A stretch of DNA of 64,000 nucleotides from an uncultured Erythrobacter sp. (GCA_947501005.1 CANMTU010000001.1:2442501-2506500); one strand, 5' to 3'; shown: positions 40,764 through 51,694, counted from the first letter of the stretch. The notes: a model not told the origin generated them from the letters alone. Numbers and translations are program-made.

Positions 40764-42719
40764 ATGGCAGGCGCCATGATCAAACGCACCGCGCCGCTCG
40801 CCCTTGCCCTCGTTCTCGCCAGCCACCCGGCACAGGCCCAGATCCGCCCCGACACGGCCTCCGCCCCGGTCGCGCCGAAATTGAACGACGCGACCCCGCT
40901 GCCGCAGGACACGCCGTGGCCCGGCGGGCCGATCCGGCTGGACATCGATGCGACCGATACGCAGCGCGGCATCTATTCCGTCACCCAGACGATCCCCGTG
41001 CCCGCCGGGATGCGGCAGCTCGGCCTGCTGCTGCCCGAATGGCTGCCCGGCAACCACGCGGCGCGCGGGCCGATCAACCTGCTGTCCAACATCCGCTTCA
41101 CCGCGAACGGCGAGCCGCTGACCTGGCGGCGCGATCCGTACGACGTCTACCGCTTCGTCGTCGACGTGCCGCAGGGCACGCGCGAGGTGACGGCGAACTA
41201 CCTTCACACCTCGCCCATCACCGGCAGCGAGGGGCGCATCACGATGACGCAGGAGATGCTCAACCTTCAATGGGAGAAGATGAGCCTTTATCCCGAAGGG
41301 CATTACGTGCGCCGGATCGTGGTGCAGCCGACCGTGACGGTGCCCGAGGGCTGGCAGGTGTTCACCGCGCTCGACGGGCAGACCCGCACCGGCAACACCC
41401 TCGCCTGGGATGCCACCGATTACGAGACGCTGGTCGATTCGCCGATCTTCGCCGGCAAATATGCCAAGCGCTGGGACGTGGGCGAGAACGTCAAGCTCGA
41501 CGCGGTGGCCGACGCGCCGAAATATCTCGACATCGCGCCCGCCAATCTCGACCGCTTCGAACGGCTGGTGAACGAGGCCGACGCCCTGTTCGGGGCGCAG
41601 CATTTCGACCATTACGACATCCTGCTGGCGCTGACCGATCGGATGGGCGGCATCGGCCTCGAACACCATCGTTCGGCGGAAAACCAGTACGAGCCGGAAG
41701 CCTTGATAAAGTGGGACGAATACGACTGGGATCACAATGTCGTCAGCCACGAACTCGTGCACAGCTGGAACGGCAAGTTCCGCCGCCCCGAAGGGCTGTG
41801 GACGCCCGATTATCGCACGCCGATGGATGACAGCCTCCTGTGGGTCTATGAAGGGCAGACCCAGTTCTGGGGCTGGATCCTCGCCGCACGCTCCGGCCTG
41901 CAGACGAAGGACACGATCCTGGGCACGATCGCGCTGGCGGCAGCGAACTATGCCGAAGGCCAGCCGGGCCGCGAATGGCGCAGCGTGCAGGACACGACCT
42001 ACGATCCGATCATCAGCTCGCGCCGCCCCCTGCCCTACAGCTCCCTCCAGCGCAGCGAGGACTATTACGTCGAGGGCGCACTGATCTGGCTGGAAGCCGA
42101 CCAGATCATCCGCAAGGGAACCGGCGGGAAACGCGGGCTGGACGATTTCGCCGAGGCGTTCTTCGGCAAGACCGATGGCGATTACGGACAGCTGACCTAC
42201 GATTTCGGCGAGGTCGTGCGGACCCTGAACGGCGTCTACGCCTATGACTGGGCGGATTTCCTCGACACGCGGCTGCGCCGGCCGGGCCAGCCGGCGCCCC
42301 TGCGCGGGCTGAACGTGGCGGGCTACGAACTGGTGTGGAAGGATACGCCCAACCCCTATGCCAAGGGGCGGATGGACAATGCGAAATATCTCGACCTGTT
42401 CTATTCGCTGGGCTTCAACCTGACCTCCGACGGCACGGTGACGAGCACCCTGTATGACGGGCCGGCCTTCGATGCCGGGATCGTCAACGGCGCGCAGATC
42501 GTGGCGGTGAACGGCGCGGCCTTTTCGGGCGAGGCGATCAACGAAGCGGTTACCGCCGCGAAAGGCACCGAGGCGCCGATCGAATTGCTGGTGAAGCGGG
42601 GGGAGCGGTACGACACGATCGCGCTCGATTACCACGGGGGCCTGCGCTATCCCTGGATCGAACCGACGGGCAAGGGCACGCAGGGCCTCGACCGGCTGCT
42701 GGCGCCGCGCACGAAATAA
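40764..42719 (+). CDS. M61 family metallopeptidase with C-terminal PDZ-like domain, signal peptide
   Basis: [25 protein letters not shown] zinc site; signal peptide [18 protein letters not shown]. Confidence 0.92.
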   Translation: MAGAMIKRTAPLALALVLASHPAQAQIRPDTASAPVAPKLNDATPLPQDTPWPGGPIRLDIDATDTQRGIYSVTQTIPVPAGMRQLGLLLPEWLPGNHAARGPINLLSNIRFTANGEPLTWRRDPYDVYRFVVDVPQGTREVTANYLHTSPITGSEGRITMTQEMLNLQWEKMSLYPEGHYVRRIVVQPTVTVPEGWQVFTALDGQTRTGNTLAWDATDYETLVDSPIFAGKYAKRWDVGENVKLDAVADAPKYLDIAPANLDRFERLVNEADALFGAQHFDHYDILLALTDRMGGIGLEHHRSAENQYEPEALIKWDEYDWDHNVVSHELVHSWNGKFRRPEGLWTPDYRTPMDDSLLWVYEGQTQFWGWILAARSGLQTKDTILGTIALAAANYAEGQPGREWRSVQDTTYDPIISSRRPLPYSSLQRSEDYYVEGALIWLEADQIIRKGTGGKRGLDDFAEAFFGKTDGDYGQLTYDFGEVVRTLNGVYAYDWADFLDTRLRRPGQPAPLRGLNVAGYELVWKDTPNPYAKGRMDNAKYLDLFYSLGFNLTSDGTVTSTLYDGPAFDAGIVNGAQIVAVNGAAFSGEAINEAVTAAKGTEAPIELLVKRGERYDTIALDYHGGLRYPWIEPTGKGTQGLDRLLAPRTK

Positions 42720-42882
42720 GGCGCCGGCCGAGGGAAAGCGCATTCTGTCAATATGTTGGCACCGTCCCGCGGTCGAACGGGGCGGTGCGGCGGCGCTTGC
42801 CCTTGCGCCACGCTCTGGCTACGGCGCCCGGCATACGTCCTTCCGGGTAGGGGCGACCGATAACCATTCGAGAGACCATCAC

Positions 42883-43416
42883 ATGCGTATCGATCTCATT
42901 CCCATCGGCGACAATCCGCCGGAAAGCCTCAACGTCATTATCGAAGTACCGACCGGCGGCGAGCCCGTGAAATACGAGTTCGACAAGGAATCGGGCGCGC
43001 TCTACGTCGATCGCATCCTGCACACGCCGATGCGCTACCCCGCGAATTACGGTTTCGTGCCGCACACTTTGTCGCCGGACGGCGACCCGCTCGATGCGCT
43101 GGTGATTGCCCGTTCGCCCTTCATTCCCGGCTGCGTCGTGCGTGCCCGCCCGATCGGCGTGCTGAACCTCGAAGACGAGCATGGCGGGGACGAGAAGCTG
43201 GTCTGCGTGCCCGTCGACACGACCTTCCCGTATTACTCGGACGTCGGCGAAACCAAGGACTTGCCGAGCATCATTTTCGCACAGATCGAACACTTCTTCA
43301 CCCACTACAAGGATCTGGAGAAGGAAAAGTGGGTCCGCGTCGGCGCCTGGGGCGATGCCGCCGAAGCCAAGCGGATCGTGCTGGAATCGATCGAACGCTG
43401 CAAGAACGCCGGCTAG
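42883..43416 (+). CDS. ppa: Inorganic diphosphatase
   Basis: VEYEFDKESGALYVDRIL-like, NYGFVPHTLSPDGDPLDALVI. Confidence 0.97.
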   Translation: MRIDLIPIGDNPPESLNVIIEVPTGGEPVKYEFDKESGALYVDRILHTPMRYPANYGFVPHTLSPDGDPLDALVIARSPFIPGCVVRARPIGVLNLEDEHGGDEKLVCVPVDTTFPYYSDVGETKDLPSIIFAQIEHFFTHYKDLEKEKWVRVGAWGDAAEAKRIVLESIERCKNAG

Positions 43417-43417
43417 G

Positions 43418-44821
43418 TCACTCCACCGGGCGGCCGTGGTCGAGCAGGTCCTTGTCCTGCTCGCCCCCGCTCTGGCGGCGTTCGTCCTCGACCATCTCCT
43501 CGATCTCGGCGACGGGGCGGACGTCCTCCTCGTGGGGCACGGGGCTAACCTGGCGCACGGTCTTCTTGGGGGCCTTGCGCTCTTCTGACGGCCCCGCCCC
43601 CCCGATCGGCACATTGGCCGAGCGCGGATCGAAGCGCAGGCGGTAGATCGGTTCGGGCAGGCCGAACCCTGCCTCCTCGAGCGCCTGCTTCACCGCCGGG
43701 ATGGCGCGCGTCTGCGCCTTGAACCAGTCCGTCTCGGTCTGGTCGATCCAGCCCAGAAAGCGGATCACGACATTGGAATCGCCGACCTCGACGATGCGCC
43801 CCTCGGCGGGCGGCTTGGCGAGGATGAAGGGCAACGCCTGCAACGTCTCGCGCCCGAGATTGCGCGCCGCCAGCGCATCGTCATCGGCATCGACGCCGAG
43901 GTCGAATGCGAAGCGGCGCTGGGGATTGCGGGTGTAATTGGTGATGACCGCCTTGAACACCTGGCTGTTGGGCACGCGCAGATGATTGCCGTCGAGCGTC
44001 ATCAGCACGGTCGCGCGGCTGGTCAGTCGGATGACCCGCCCTTCCAGATCGTCGATCTTCACCAGGTCGTTGCCGCGAAACGGCTGGCGCAGGCTGAGCA
44101 TGAGCGAGGCGACATAGTTCTCGATCGTGTCGCGCAGCGCGAAGCCCAGAGCCAGGCCGATCACCCCCGCCCCGCCCAGTACCGCCCCCAGCAGCGCCCC
44201 CGCCCCCACGATGTCGAGCGCGATGACCAGGCCGCCGACGATGAAGACGAAGCGGATGGCGCTGGCGATCAGTTCTTCGAGGAAGCCGTTGGGCGCGATC
44301 CGGCGCCACAGCCCGCCGAGCCCGGCGATCAGGTAACCGATCAGCGCGATCACGCCCCACACCACGATGGCGAAGCCGAACAACGGAATCATGGCGACGA
44401 AATCGTCGAGCTTTCCGGTCAGCGCGGCGATGCCGCCCGCCTGCGACGACAGCGAGGTGTCGCGTTCCAGCCCGTTCTCGATCGTGACGACGCCCGCCAC
44501 CCGGCCGACGATTGCCTCGGCCCGGGCGATGTCTTCCTGCTGCGGAACCTGGCCCGAAAGGGTGACCACCCCCTGCCGCACCGAAACCCGCACCCCGCGA
44601 AAGGCCGGCAGTTCGGCGAAGATTCCGCGAATGCGTTCCGTGATGCGCGTGTCATCGCCCGCGTTCTGGGTGTTGTCGATGGTCTGAGCGGGCGGTTCCG
44701 GCTCGGGCGCGGCGGTGTCCGCCGGGGCGGCCGCCGGCAACATCGCGGCAACCGGTGCCGCCACGGGCAATGCCGTCGCACAGGCGGCAAGCAGCGCGGC
44801 GGGGGCCAGCAGGCGCCTCAT
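43418..44821 (-). CDS. BON-domain/MscS fusion mechanosensitive channel
   Basis: N-terminal ITERIRGIFAELPAFRGVRVSVRQGVVTLSGQVPQQEDIARAEAI (BON); MscS core GLALGFALRDTIENYVASLMLSLRQPFRGNDLVKI. Confidence 0.88.
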   Translation of the reverse strand: MRRLLAPAALLAACATALPVAAPVAAMLPAAAPADTAAPEPEPPAQTIDNTQNAGDDTRITERIRGIFAELPAFRGVRVSVRQGVVTLSGQVPQQEDIARAEAIVGRVAGVVTIENGLERDTSLSSQAGGIAALTGKLDDFVAMIPLFGFAIVVWGVIALIGYLIAGLGGLWRRIAPNGFLEELIASAIRFVFIVGGLVIALDIVGAGALLGAVLGGAGVIGLALGFALRDTIENYVASLMLSLRQPFRGNDLVKIDDLEGRVIRLTSRATVLMTLDGNHLRVPNSQVFKAVITNYTRNPQRRFAFDLGVDADDDALAARNLGRETLQALPFILAKPPAEGRIVEVGDSNVVIRFLGWIDQTETDWFKAQTRAIPAVKQALEEAGFGLPEPIYRLRFDPRSANVPIGGAGPSEERKAPKKTVRQVSPVPHEEDVRPVAEIEEMVEDERRQSGGEQDKDLLDHGRPVE

Positions 44822-46164
44822 TCCCCGGCCACCATCATGCCGTCGATCCGCAAGGTCGGCACGTTGACCGCCCGGTGCATCTCCAGATCGTTCGCCGGCA
44901 CCAGCGCGCGGAACATGTCGAGCAGATTGCCGGCAATCGTGATCTCCGCGACCGCGCCCGCGATCTCGCCGCCCCGGATGCGCATCCCGGTCGCGCCGCG
45001 GCTGTAATCCCCGGTCACCGGGTTGACGCCCTGCCCGAACAGCGCGGTGACGTAGAGCCCGTCTTCGATATCCTGCATCAGTTCGGCAGGGGTGGTGCCG
45101 CCCGCCTCCAGATGGACATTGCTCGCCGAAACGCCCGGCGATCCCGCGCCCCCGCGCGAGGCGTTGCCGGTGAGGCCGAGGCCGAGTTGCCCGGCCGAGG
45201 CGACATTGGTCAGCCAGCCGCCGATGCGGCCGTTCTCGACCAGCGCTCGGGGCGCGCAGCCGACGCCTTCACCGTCGAAGGCGCGCGAGCGCAGACCGCG
45301 CCGGCGCAGCGGATCCTCGACGATGCGAATCGCGGAATCGAACAGCGCCTCGTCCTCGTGGCCGAGCAGAAAACTCGCCTTGCGCGCGACCGCCGGGGCC
45401 GACAGGGCGCCGATCAGATGGCCGACCAGCCCGGCGCCGACGCGCGGATCGAACACGACCGGCAGCTTGCGGCTGGGCATGGAGCCGGGATCGAGGCGGG
45501 CCACCGCCCGCTCCCCCGCCTTGCGCCCGATCTCGTCCGCGCCCGGCAGGTCGCCGCGATGGCGCGTGGTGCGCATGGCATAGTCGGTCTGCATTCCGCT
45601 TCCCGCGCCAGCGATCATGCTGGCCGACAGCGAATGGCCACTTGCCGAATAGCCGCGGGCGAAGCCGTTCGAGGTGGCAAGGGCCGCGACCGACCGGCTG
45701 GCAGCCGCGCTGCCCCCGTCGCTGTTGGTGACGCCATCGACGGCGCGCGCCGCGTCTTCCACGGCGGTCGCCGCCTCGCGCAGGGCGGCGGGCGACGGTT
45801 CTGCCGGATCGCACAGGTCGAGATCGGGCAGGGGGCCGGCGAACGGCCGATCTTCGGGTGCGAGCCCCGCAAACGGGTCTTTCGGCGCGATCCGGGCCAT
45901 CTCCACCGCCCGCTGGGCCAGGGCGGCAAGGCTTTCGGGGAGGAAATCGCTGGTGCTGATCGAGGCGGAGCGGCGGCCGACGAAGACGCGCAAACCGATC
46001 TCCTCGCCCTCCGATCGCTCGACCTCTTCCAGTCTGCCCAGCCGGACTGTCACGCTCTCGGATGTCTGGGCGCTGGCGACCGCATCGGCCGCGTCCGCCC
46101 CCTTCGCAAGTGCCAGCGCAATAAGGTCGTTGCAGCGCGCGAGCGCGGTATCGGTATCGATCAT
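44818..46164 (-). CDS. pmbA: TldE/PmbA family metallopeptidase-like protein
   Basis: VRLGRLEEVERSEGEEIGLRVFVGRR...GEGVGCAPRALVENGRIGGWLTNV. Confidence 0.92.
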   Translation of the reverse strand: MIDTDTALARCNDLIALALAKGADAADAVASAQTSESVTVRLGRLEEVERSEGEEIGLRVFVGRRSASISTSDFLPESLAALAQRAVEMARIAPKDPFAGLAPEDRPFAGPLPDLDLCDPAEPSPAALREAATAVEDAARAVDGVTNSDGGSAAASRSVAALATSNGFARGYSASGHSLSASMIAGAGSGMQTDYAMRTTRHRGDLPGADEIGRKAGERAVARLDPGSMPSRKLPVVFDPRVGAGLVGHLIGALSAPAVARKASFLLGHEDEALFDSAIRIVEDPLRRRGLRSRAFDGEGVGCAPRALVENGRIGGWLTNVASAGQLGLGLTGNASRGGAGSPGVSASNVHLEAGGTTPAELMQDIEDGLYVTALFGQGVNPVTGDYSRGATGMRIRGGEIAGAVAEITIAGNLLDMFRALVPANDLEMHRAVNVPTLRIDGMMVAGE

Positions 46165-46236
46165 ATCTGGTGCAACGCCTGACGGGCGATCCGGCCCCCG
46201 TCAAGGACGAGGCGGCGATCGGCCCCGGCGCTGGCC

Positions 46237-46611
46237 TTACGTCGCGGGGCTGACCAGGCGGAACAGCGCGGTGATCAGCGGCGGCAGGCCGAGCGCCAGC
46301 AGCCACAGCGCGAGGATATCGCGGCGAAAGGCCGGGCGCAGCGCGATATCGGCTGCCGCCTCGTCCGGCAGATCGCGCCAGCGCCGCTCGAACCAGCGGC
46401 ATGCCGGAATGATCGCGGCGACCAGCAGCACCAGCGTGACATAGGGCAGGATCGACGGCAAACCGTCCTGCAAGGCGTGCACGGTGAGGAAGATCTGCAG
46501 CGCGGTATAGACGATGAGAGCGAACGCGACATGGTCGCTCATCGATTTGCGCCAATCATGCGGCTTGGATGCTGTGCGCCCAGCCGCGACATTCTCTATG
46601 ACCTTCGCCAT
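46237..46611 (-). CDS. Small membrane protein of unknown function
   Basis: 124 aa with three predicted TM segments. Confidence 0.6.
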   Translation of the reverse strand: MAKVIENVAAGRTASKPHDWRKSMSDHVAFALIVYTALQIFLTVHALQDGLPSILPYVTLVLLVAAIIPACRWFERRWRDLPDEAAADIALRPAFRRDILALWLLALGLPPLITALFRLVSPAT

Positions 46612-46716
46612 GCCATTCTCCTGACATTTCCTCTATCCCGACGCGGAGCATCTCAAAACCGGGGCAGGATGGCAAGCGGGCTCACAAGCGGGGTTTGCGC
46701 ACGCCCCCTTCCTGCT

Positions 46717-47514
46717 ATGCTGGCGCGGATGGCCGAACCTGTTCTCCACCCCGATGCCGCACCGCCTGCCGACGCCGCGCCGCCCATCCCGCAGGGCGGG
46801 CTGGAAGTCGTGTCGATCGCCAAGAGCTACGACAAGCGCGCGGTGCTGACCGATATCTCGCTGTCGGTCGGCAAGGGCGAGGTGCTGGGCCTGCTGGGGC
46901 CGAACGGGGCAGGCAAGACGACCTGTTTCTATTCGATCATGGGGCTGGTGCGGCCCGACAGCGGCCGCATCCTGATGGACGGCGAAGATGTGACCAAGCT
47001 GCCGATGTATCGCCGCGCGATCCTGGGGTTGGGCTATCTGCCCCAGGAAACCAGCATCTTTCGCGGCATGACGGTCGAACAGAACATTGCCTGCGTGCTC
47101 GAAATGGTCGAGCCGGACAAGCAGACCCGCGCCGCCGAACTCGACCGGCTGCTGGACGAGTTCGGACTGCAACGGCTGCGCACCAGCCCGGCGATGGCGC
47201 TGTCGGGCGGCGAACGGCGGCGGGCGGAGATCGCCCGGGCGCTGGCGGCGAAACCCTCGATCATGCTGCTCGACGAGCCCTTTGCCGGGATCGACCCCCT
47301 CTCGATCAGCGATATCCGCGATCTCGTCGCCGATCTGAAGACGCGGGGCATCGGAGTGCTGATTACCGATCACAATGTGCGCGAGACGCTGGAAATCGTC
47401 GACCGGGCCTGCATCATCTATGGCGGCCAGGTGCTGTTCGCCGGCACCCCGCAGGACCTCGTCGCGGACGAAAACGTCAAGCGGCTCTATCTCGGCGAAA
47501 GCTTCACGCTGTGA
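46717..47514 (+). CDS. lptB: LPS export ABC transporter ATP-binding protein
   Basis: LLGPNGAGKTTCFYSIMGLVRPDSGRILMDGEDVTKLPMYRRA; followed by rpoN. Confidence 0.95.
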   Translation: MLARMAEPVLHPDAAPPADAAPPIPQGGLEVVSIAKSYDKRAVLTDISLSVGKGEVLGLLGPNGAGKTTCFYSIMGLVRPDSGRILMDGEDVTKLPMYRRAILGLGYLPQETSIFRGMTVEQNIACVLEMVEPDKQTRAAELDRLLDEFGLQRLRTSPAMALSGGERRRAEIARALAAKPSIMLLDEPFAGIDPLSISDIRDLVADLKTRGIGVLITDHNVRETLEIVDRACIIYGGQVLFAGTPQDLVADENVKRLYLGESFTL

Positions 47515-47553
47515 GGATCGTGCCGCCGCGATTCCCTGGATAGGCCAAGGCCG

Positions 47554-49002
47554 ATGGCCCTCGCCCCCCGCCTCGACCTCAGGCAGACGCAATCGCTGGT
47601 GATGACGCCGCAATTGCAGCAGGCGATCAAGCTCTTGGCGCTGTCAAACCTCGAGATCGAGAGTTTCGTGGCCGACGCGCTCGAGGCGAACCCCTTGCTC
47701 GAAATCGGCGAGACGCGGAGCGAGGCGATGGACACAACCGCCCCCGCGCCCGGAGAACACGATTCGAGCCCCGGCCCCGGGGGCGGGGAAGCGCTCGACA
47801 TTGCGGACCATGCGCTGGACCCCGATGCCGCGCCGGGCGACAGGGGCGACTGGTCCGGCGCGGCGGGTACGGCCAGCGGCGAGGACGCGCCTTCGATCGA
47901 GAACCGCAGCGACGACGAACTTTCCCTGGCCGAACACCTCATGGCGCAGCTCGGCAGTCTTGCAGGCGACCGGCGCGAGGCGCTGGTTGCGCAGCGCATC
48001 ATCGCCGAACTCGACGATGCGGGCTATCTCCATGCCGACCTCCGCCAGCTGTCGGACGAGTTGGGCGCGCCGCTGGCCGAGGTGGAGCGCGGCCTGGAAC
48101 TGGTCCAGCGCCTCGACCCGACCGGCGTGGGCGCACGTACCTTGGGCGAATGCCTCGCGCTGCAGGCCAAGGAGGCGGACCGCTACGATCCGTGCATGGC
48201 ACGGCTGATCGACAATCTCGATCTCGTCGCGGGCGGCGAAGTCGCGAAACTCAAGCGCCTGTGCGATGTGGACGACGAGGATTTCGCCGAAATGCTCGCC
48301 GAACTGCGCGCCTACGATCCCAAGCCCGGCTGCCGCTACGGCCGGTCGGACCATGCGGCCATCGTTCCCGACGTCATCGTCGAGCCGGCGGCGAAAGGCG
48401 GCTGGACCATCCGGATCAACGAGGAAACCCTGCCCCGGCTGGTGGTGAACCGCCATTATTACGTCGAACTCGATCGCGGCGCGCCCGACAAACGGACTAA
48501 GGCCTGGCTCAACGAACAACTGGGCGAGGCGGACTGGCTGATCCGCGCGCTCGACCAGAGGCAGAAGACGATTCTCAAGACCGCCAGCGAGATCGTGAAG
48601 CGGCAGGAGGGCTTCTTTCGCGAAGGCGTGTCGGCGATGAAGCCGTTGACCCTGCGCGAAGTGGCCGAATCGATCGAGATGCACGAATCGACCGTCAGCC
48701 GGGTGACCAGCAACAAGTATCTGTGCTGCCCGCGCGGCACGTTCGAGATGAAGTACTTCTTTTCCAGCGGCGTTCCCCACGCCGACGGGGAAGGCGCCAG
48801 CTCGCAGGCGATCAAGGCCCGCATCAAGGCGCTGTGCGACGCGGAGCCGCCCGCCAGGGTCCTGTCCGACCAGAAACTGGTGGATCTGCTGAAGGCGGAA
48901 GGGTTCGATCTTGCCCGCCGCACGGTCGCCAAATATCGCGAGGCGATCGGCATCGGCTCGTCCGCCCAGCGTCGGCGGCACAAGAAGCTGCGCGGGCTGT
49001 AG
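47554..49002 (+). CDS. rpoN: RNA polymerase sigma-54 factor
   Basis: LDLRQTQSLVMTPQLQQAIKLLALSNLE; RRTVAKYREAIGIGSSAQRRRHKKL RpoN box. Confidence 0.97.
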   Translation: MALAPRLDLRQTQSLVMTPQLQQAIKLLALSNLEIESFVADALEANPLLEIGETRSEAMDTTAPAPGEHDSSPGPGGGEALDIADHALDPDAAPGDRGDWSGAAGTASGEDAPSIENRSDDELSLAEHLMAQLGSLAGDRREALVAQRIIAELDDAGYLHADLRQLSDELGAPLAEVERGLELVQRLDPTGVGARTLGECLALQAKEADRYDPCMARLIDNLDLVAGGEVAKLKRLCDVDDEDFAEMLAELRAYDPKPGCRYGRSDHAAIVPDVIVEPAAKGGWTIRINEETLPRLVVNRHYYVELDRGAPDKRTKAWLNEQLGEADWLIRALDQRQKTILKTASEIVKRQEGFFREGVSAMKPLTLREVAESIEMHESTVSRVTSNKYLCCPRGTFEMKYFFSSGVPHADGEGASSQAIKARIKALCDAEPPARVLSDQKLVDLLKAEGFDLARRTVAKYREAIGIGSSAQRRRHKKLRGL

Positions 49003-49159
49003 CCCCCGGCCCGCATCACGCATGCCCCGTCAATCATGCGGAAAGATTTGTTAACGCGCTTTACCCGCTGTTAACCTTTTTCCTTCATTCCCGGTGTGGT
49101 TAAGGAATTACGAGACTGTCCATCGAGACACTTACGGGAAACAGACGACGGGGGCGTTT

Positions 49160-49855
49160 ATGCGCGTATTGCTGATCGAAGACGAACCGACCACCTCAAA
49201 GGCGATCGAGCTGATGCTCACGACCGAAGGGTTCAACGTATATGCTACCGATCTTGGCGAGGAAGGCCTCGATCTGGGCAAGCTCTATGATTACGACATC
49301 ATCCTGCTCGATCTCAACCTGCCGGACATGCACGGCTACGACGTGCTCAAGAAACTGCGCGTCGCCAAGGTGCAGACGCCGGTCCTGATCCTGTCCGGCA
49401 TCGCCGAGATGGACAGCAAGATCAGGAGCTTCGGGTTCGGTGCCGACGATTACGTCACCAAGCCGTTCCATCGCGAGGAACTGATCGCCCGCATCCATGC
49501 GGTCGTGCGCCGATCGAAGGGCCACAGCCAGTCGATCATCCGCACCGGCAAGCTGGCGGTTAACCTCGATGCCAAGACGGTCGAGGTCGACGGCGCACGG
49601 GTCCACCTGACCGGCAAGGAATACGCCATGCTGGAGCTGCTATCCTTGCGCAAGGGCACCACTCTGACGAAGGAAATGTTCCTCAACCACCTTTACGGCG
49701 GGATGGACGAGCCCGAACTCAAGATCATCGACGTGTTCATCTGCAAGCTGCGCAAGAAACTGAGCCATGCCTGCGGGGGCGAGAACTACATCGAGACCGT
49801 ATGGGGCCGCGGCTACGTACTGCGCGATGCCGAAACGGAAGCCGAAGCGGCCTGA
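49160..49855 (+). CDS. ctrA: Cell-cycle response regulator CtrA
   Basis: [20 protein letters not shown]...[25 protein letters not shown]...[22 protein letters not shown]. Confidence 0.96.
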   Translation: MRVLLIEDEPTTSKAIELMLTTEGFNVYATDLGEEGLDLGKLYDYDIILLDLNLPDMHGYDVLKKLRVAKVQTPVLILSGIAEMDSKIRSFGFGADDYVTKPFHREELIARIHAVVRRSKGHSQSIIRTGKLAVNLDAKTVEVDGARVHLTGKEYAMLELLSLRKGTTLTKEMFLNHLYGGMDEPELKIIDVFICKLRKKLSHACGGENYIETVWGRGYVLRDAETEAEAA

Positions 49856-49878
49856 ACCGAGCGCACTGAACCCAAGAA

Positions 49879-49912
49879 AAATGGCCCCGGGGCGCAAACC
49901 CCGGGGCCATTT
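49879..49912. terminator. Strong bidirectional hairpin terminator between ctrA and the CHRD gene
   Basis: AAATGGCCCCGGGG-cgcaaa-CCCCGGGGCCATTT, perfect 14-bp stem. Confidence 0.9.
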
Positions 49913-49936
49913 CGTATCTGTCTGCAATCGGTCCGA

Positions 49937-50662
49937 TCAGAAGGCGAAATTGACCTTCCGCCGGCCGTTGGCACGGCGCATGAGGCCGCCCAGCGCAAAG
50001 AAGCCGAGCAGCATCGTCGCCCATGTGCCGGGCTCGGGAACCGCGCCTGCCGCCATGATCTGACCCGATGCGACCGGAAGCACCGTGAGATAGCCGTTGG
50101 TGCCGTCCACTTCGCCGGTCGTGCCGGCGCCCGGCCCCGGGGGAACGGTGAGGCCGTGAATCACGATTTCGCGGAAGGTCAGCGGAATGAGATCCTCGAA
50201 CGAGAACCCTTCGGCAAACGTTGCCGCATCAGTCAGATCGAACATCGTCGTGAACATCGAGGTTCCATCGGCATTCACGCCGATGTCCATGAAATCGATG
50301 AGGATGGGGCCGTAACGCGGCACGCCTTCGCCAAGCTCTACGAACCCGTCGCCATCCATATCGTCCGCGATGGTCGGCGACACCGAGTTCACCGGATTGC
50401 CGGTATCGTCGAACGCGCCGTGAATATGCGCGACATGGGTCTGGTTGGGTTCGAGACCCGAGACATCGAACCGCACCTGCAGGGTCTGCGCCTCCTCGTC
50501 GTGGTCGAGCGTCGCGGTCCCGGTCACGCCGCTGTCGTTGAGCGTTTCGAAATTGACGACGTAGATGGCGGCCTGCGCCGGAATGGCAGCGGTGCCCGCT
50601 ATCATGACGGCGGCGATGCCGGCGGCTTTCAAACCGGGTGGATTGAGATTGATGAACGACAT
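49937..50662 (-). CDS. CHRD-domain PEPxxWA-CTERM sorting-domain protein
   Basis: Signal peptide; THVAHIHGAFDDTGN CHRD-like; C-terminal VPEPGTWATMLLGFFALGGLMRRANGRRK. Confidence 0.88.
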   Translation of the reverse strand: MSFINLNPPGLKAAGIAAVMIAGTAAIPAQAAIYVVNFETLNDSGVTGTATLDHDEEAQTLQVRFDVSGLEPNQTHVAHIHGAFDDTGNPVNSVSPTIADDMDGDGFVELGEGVPRYGPILIDFMDIGVNADGTSMFTTMFDLTDAATFAEGFSFEDLIPLTFREIVIHGLTVPPGPGAGTTGEVDGTNGYLTVLPVASGQIMAAGAVPEPGTWATMLLGFFALGGLMRRANGRRKVNFAF

Positions 50663-50865
50663 AGTCTTCCCTTTCAGTGGTTCCACGCCCGCCGCCCCCG
50701 CGGCCGACAACTTCTCCCCTGTTAACCATAGTTAACTATTCCGTTATGGTTCCGGAAAGGTTCGGATATATTTCGCGATCCGCCGAGCCCGCGAAGATAA
50801 CCCGCGGGTTCGCGTTACCGGTTGGCGGTTGAGATCGCTCGCCCGATCCCCTAGCTGCGCGCACC

Positions 50866-51567
50866 ATGAGTGCATTCAAGGAAGGGGATCCCACCACGCT
50901 GGGGCGGCTCTATGGCCGCAGTCAGGGCAAGCCCCTGCGCGCCGCGCAGCAGGATCTGGTCGAGCGGTTGCTGCCGCAGATCGCGGTTCCGGCCGATGGC
51001 CCGATCACGGCCGAACGCCTGTTCGGTTACGACCGCCCGCTGCATTTCGAGATCGGGTTCGGCGGCGGAGAGCATCTTGCCCACCGCGCCGACCTGCTGC
51101 CCGATCACGGTTTCATCGGCGCCGAACCGTTCATCAACGGCGTGGCCCAGGCGCTCGGCCATGTGCGGGACCGCAGCCTCGGCAATGTCCGCCTGCACGC
51201 CGGCGATGCGCTGGAAGTGTTGCGGCGCGTGCCGGACGGCGCCCTGACCATGCTTTACCTCTTGCACCCAGACCCGTGGCCCAAGAACAAGCATGCCAAG
51301 CGCCGCATGATGAACGAGGGGCCGCTGCGCCTGTTCGCCGACAAGTTGAAACCGGGCGGCGAATTCCGCTTCGGCACCGACCATCCGGTCTATCTGCGCC
51401 ACGCCCTCATGGTGATGCGCCGGTTCCCCGACGTGTTCGAATGGCAGGTGGACAGCTGCGCGGACTGGCAACGACGCCCCTCGGGCTGGCCCGAAACCCG
51501 TTACGAGCGCAAGGCCCGCGACGTGTTCGGGCACGAGGTGTGGTACTTTCGATTTAGACGACGCTAG
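50866..51567 (+). CDS. trmB: tRNA (guanine-N7)-methyltransferase
   Basis: LHFEIGFGGGEHLAHRA, LLHPDPWPKNKHAKRRM. Confidence 0.96.
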   Translation: MSAFKEGDPTTLGRLYGRSQGKPLRAAQQDLVERLLPQIAVPADGPITAERLFGYDRPLHFEIGFGGGEHLAHRADLLPDHGFIGAEPFINGVAQALGHVRDRSLGNVRLHAGDALEVLRRVPDGALTMLYLLHPDPWPKNKHAKRRMMNEGPLRLFADKLKPGGEFRFGTDHPVYLRHALMVMRRFPDVFEWQVDSCADWQRRPSGWPETRYERKARDVFGHEVWYFRFRRR

Positions 51568-51694
51568 AGTACGATATTCTTGTATTACCAAGTACTTAGA
51601 TGACTCGGCTTACGCCAGAATAGCCTCCATTTCGCTCCTTTTTCCGCTTGCGTGATTACCCGGTGATTGCCAGAAAAGGGACACGAGGTTTCGG

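Noticed and set aside
40677-42743. 688-aa ORF on the minus strand
   Set aside because: Antisense to the convincing M61 peptidase; composition (His/Arg/Asp/Val-rich, no domain signatures) is typical of a shadow ORF in GC-rich DNA
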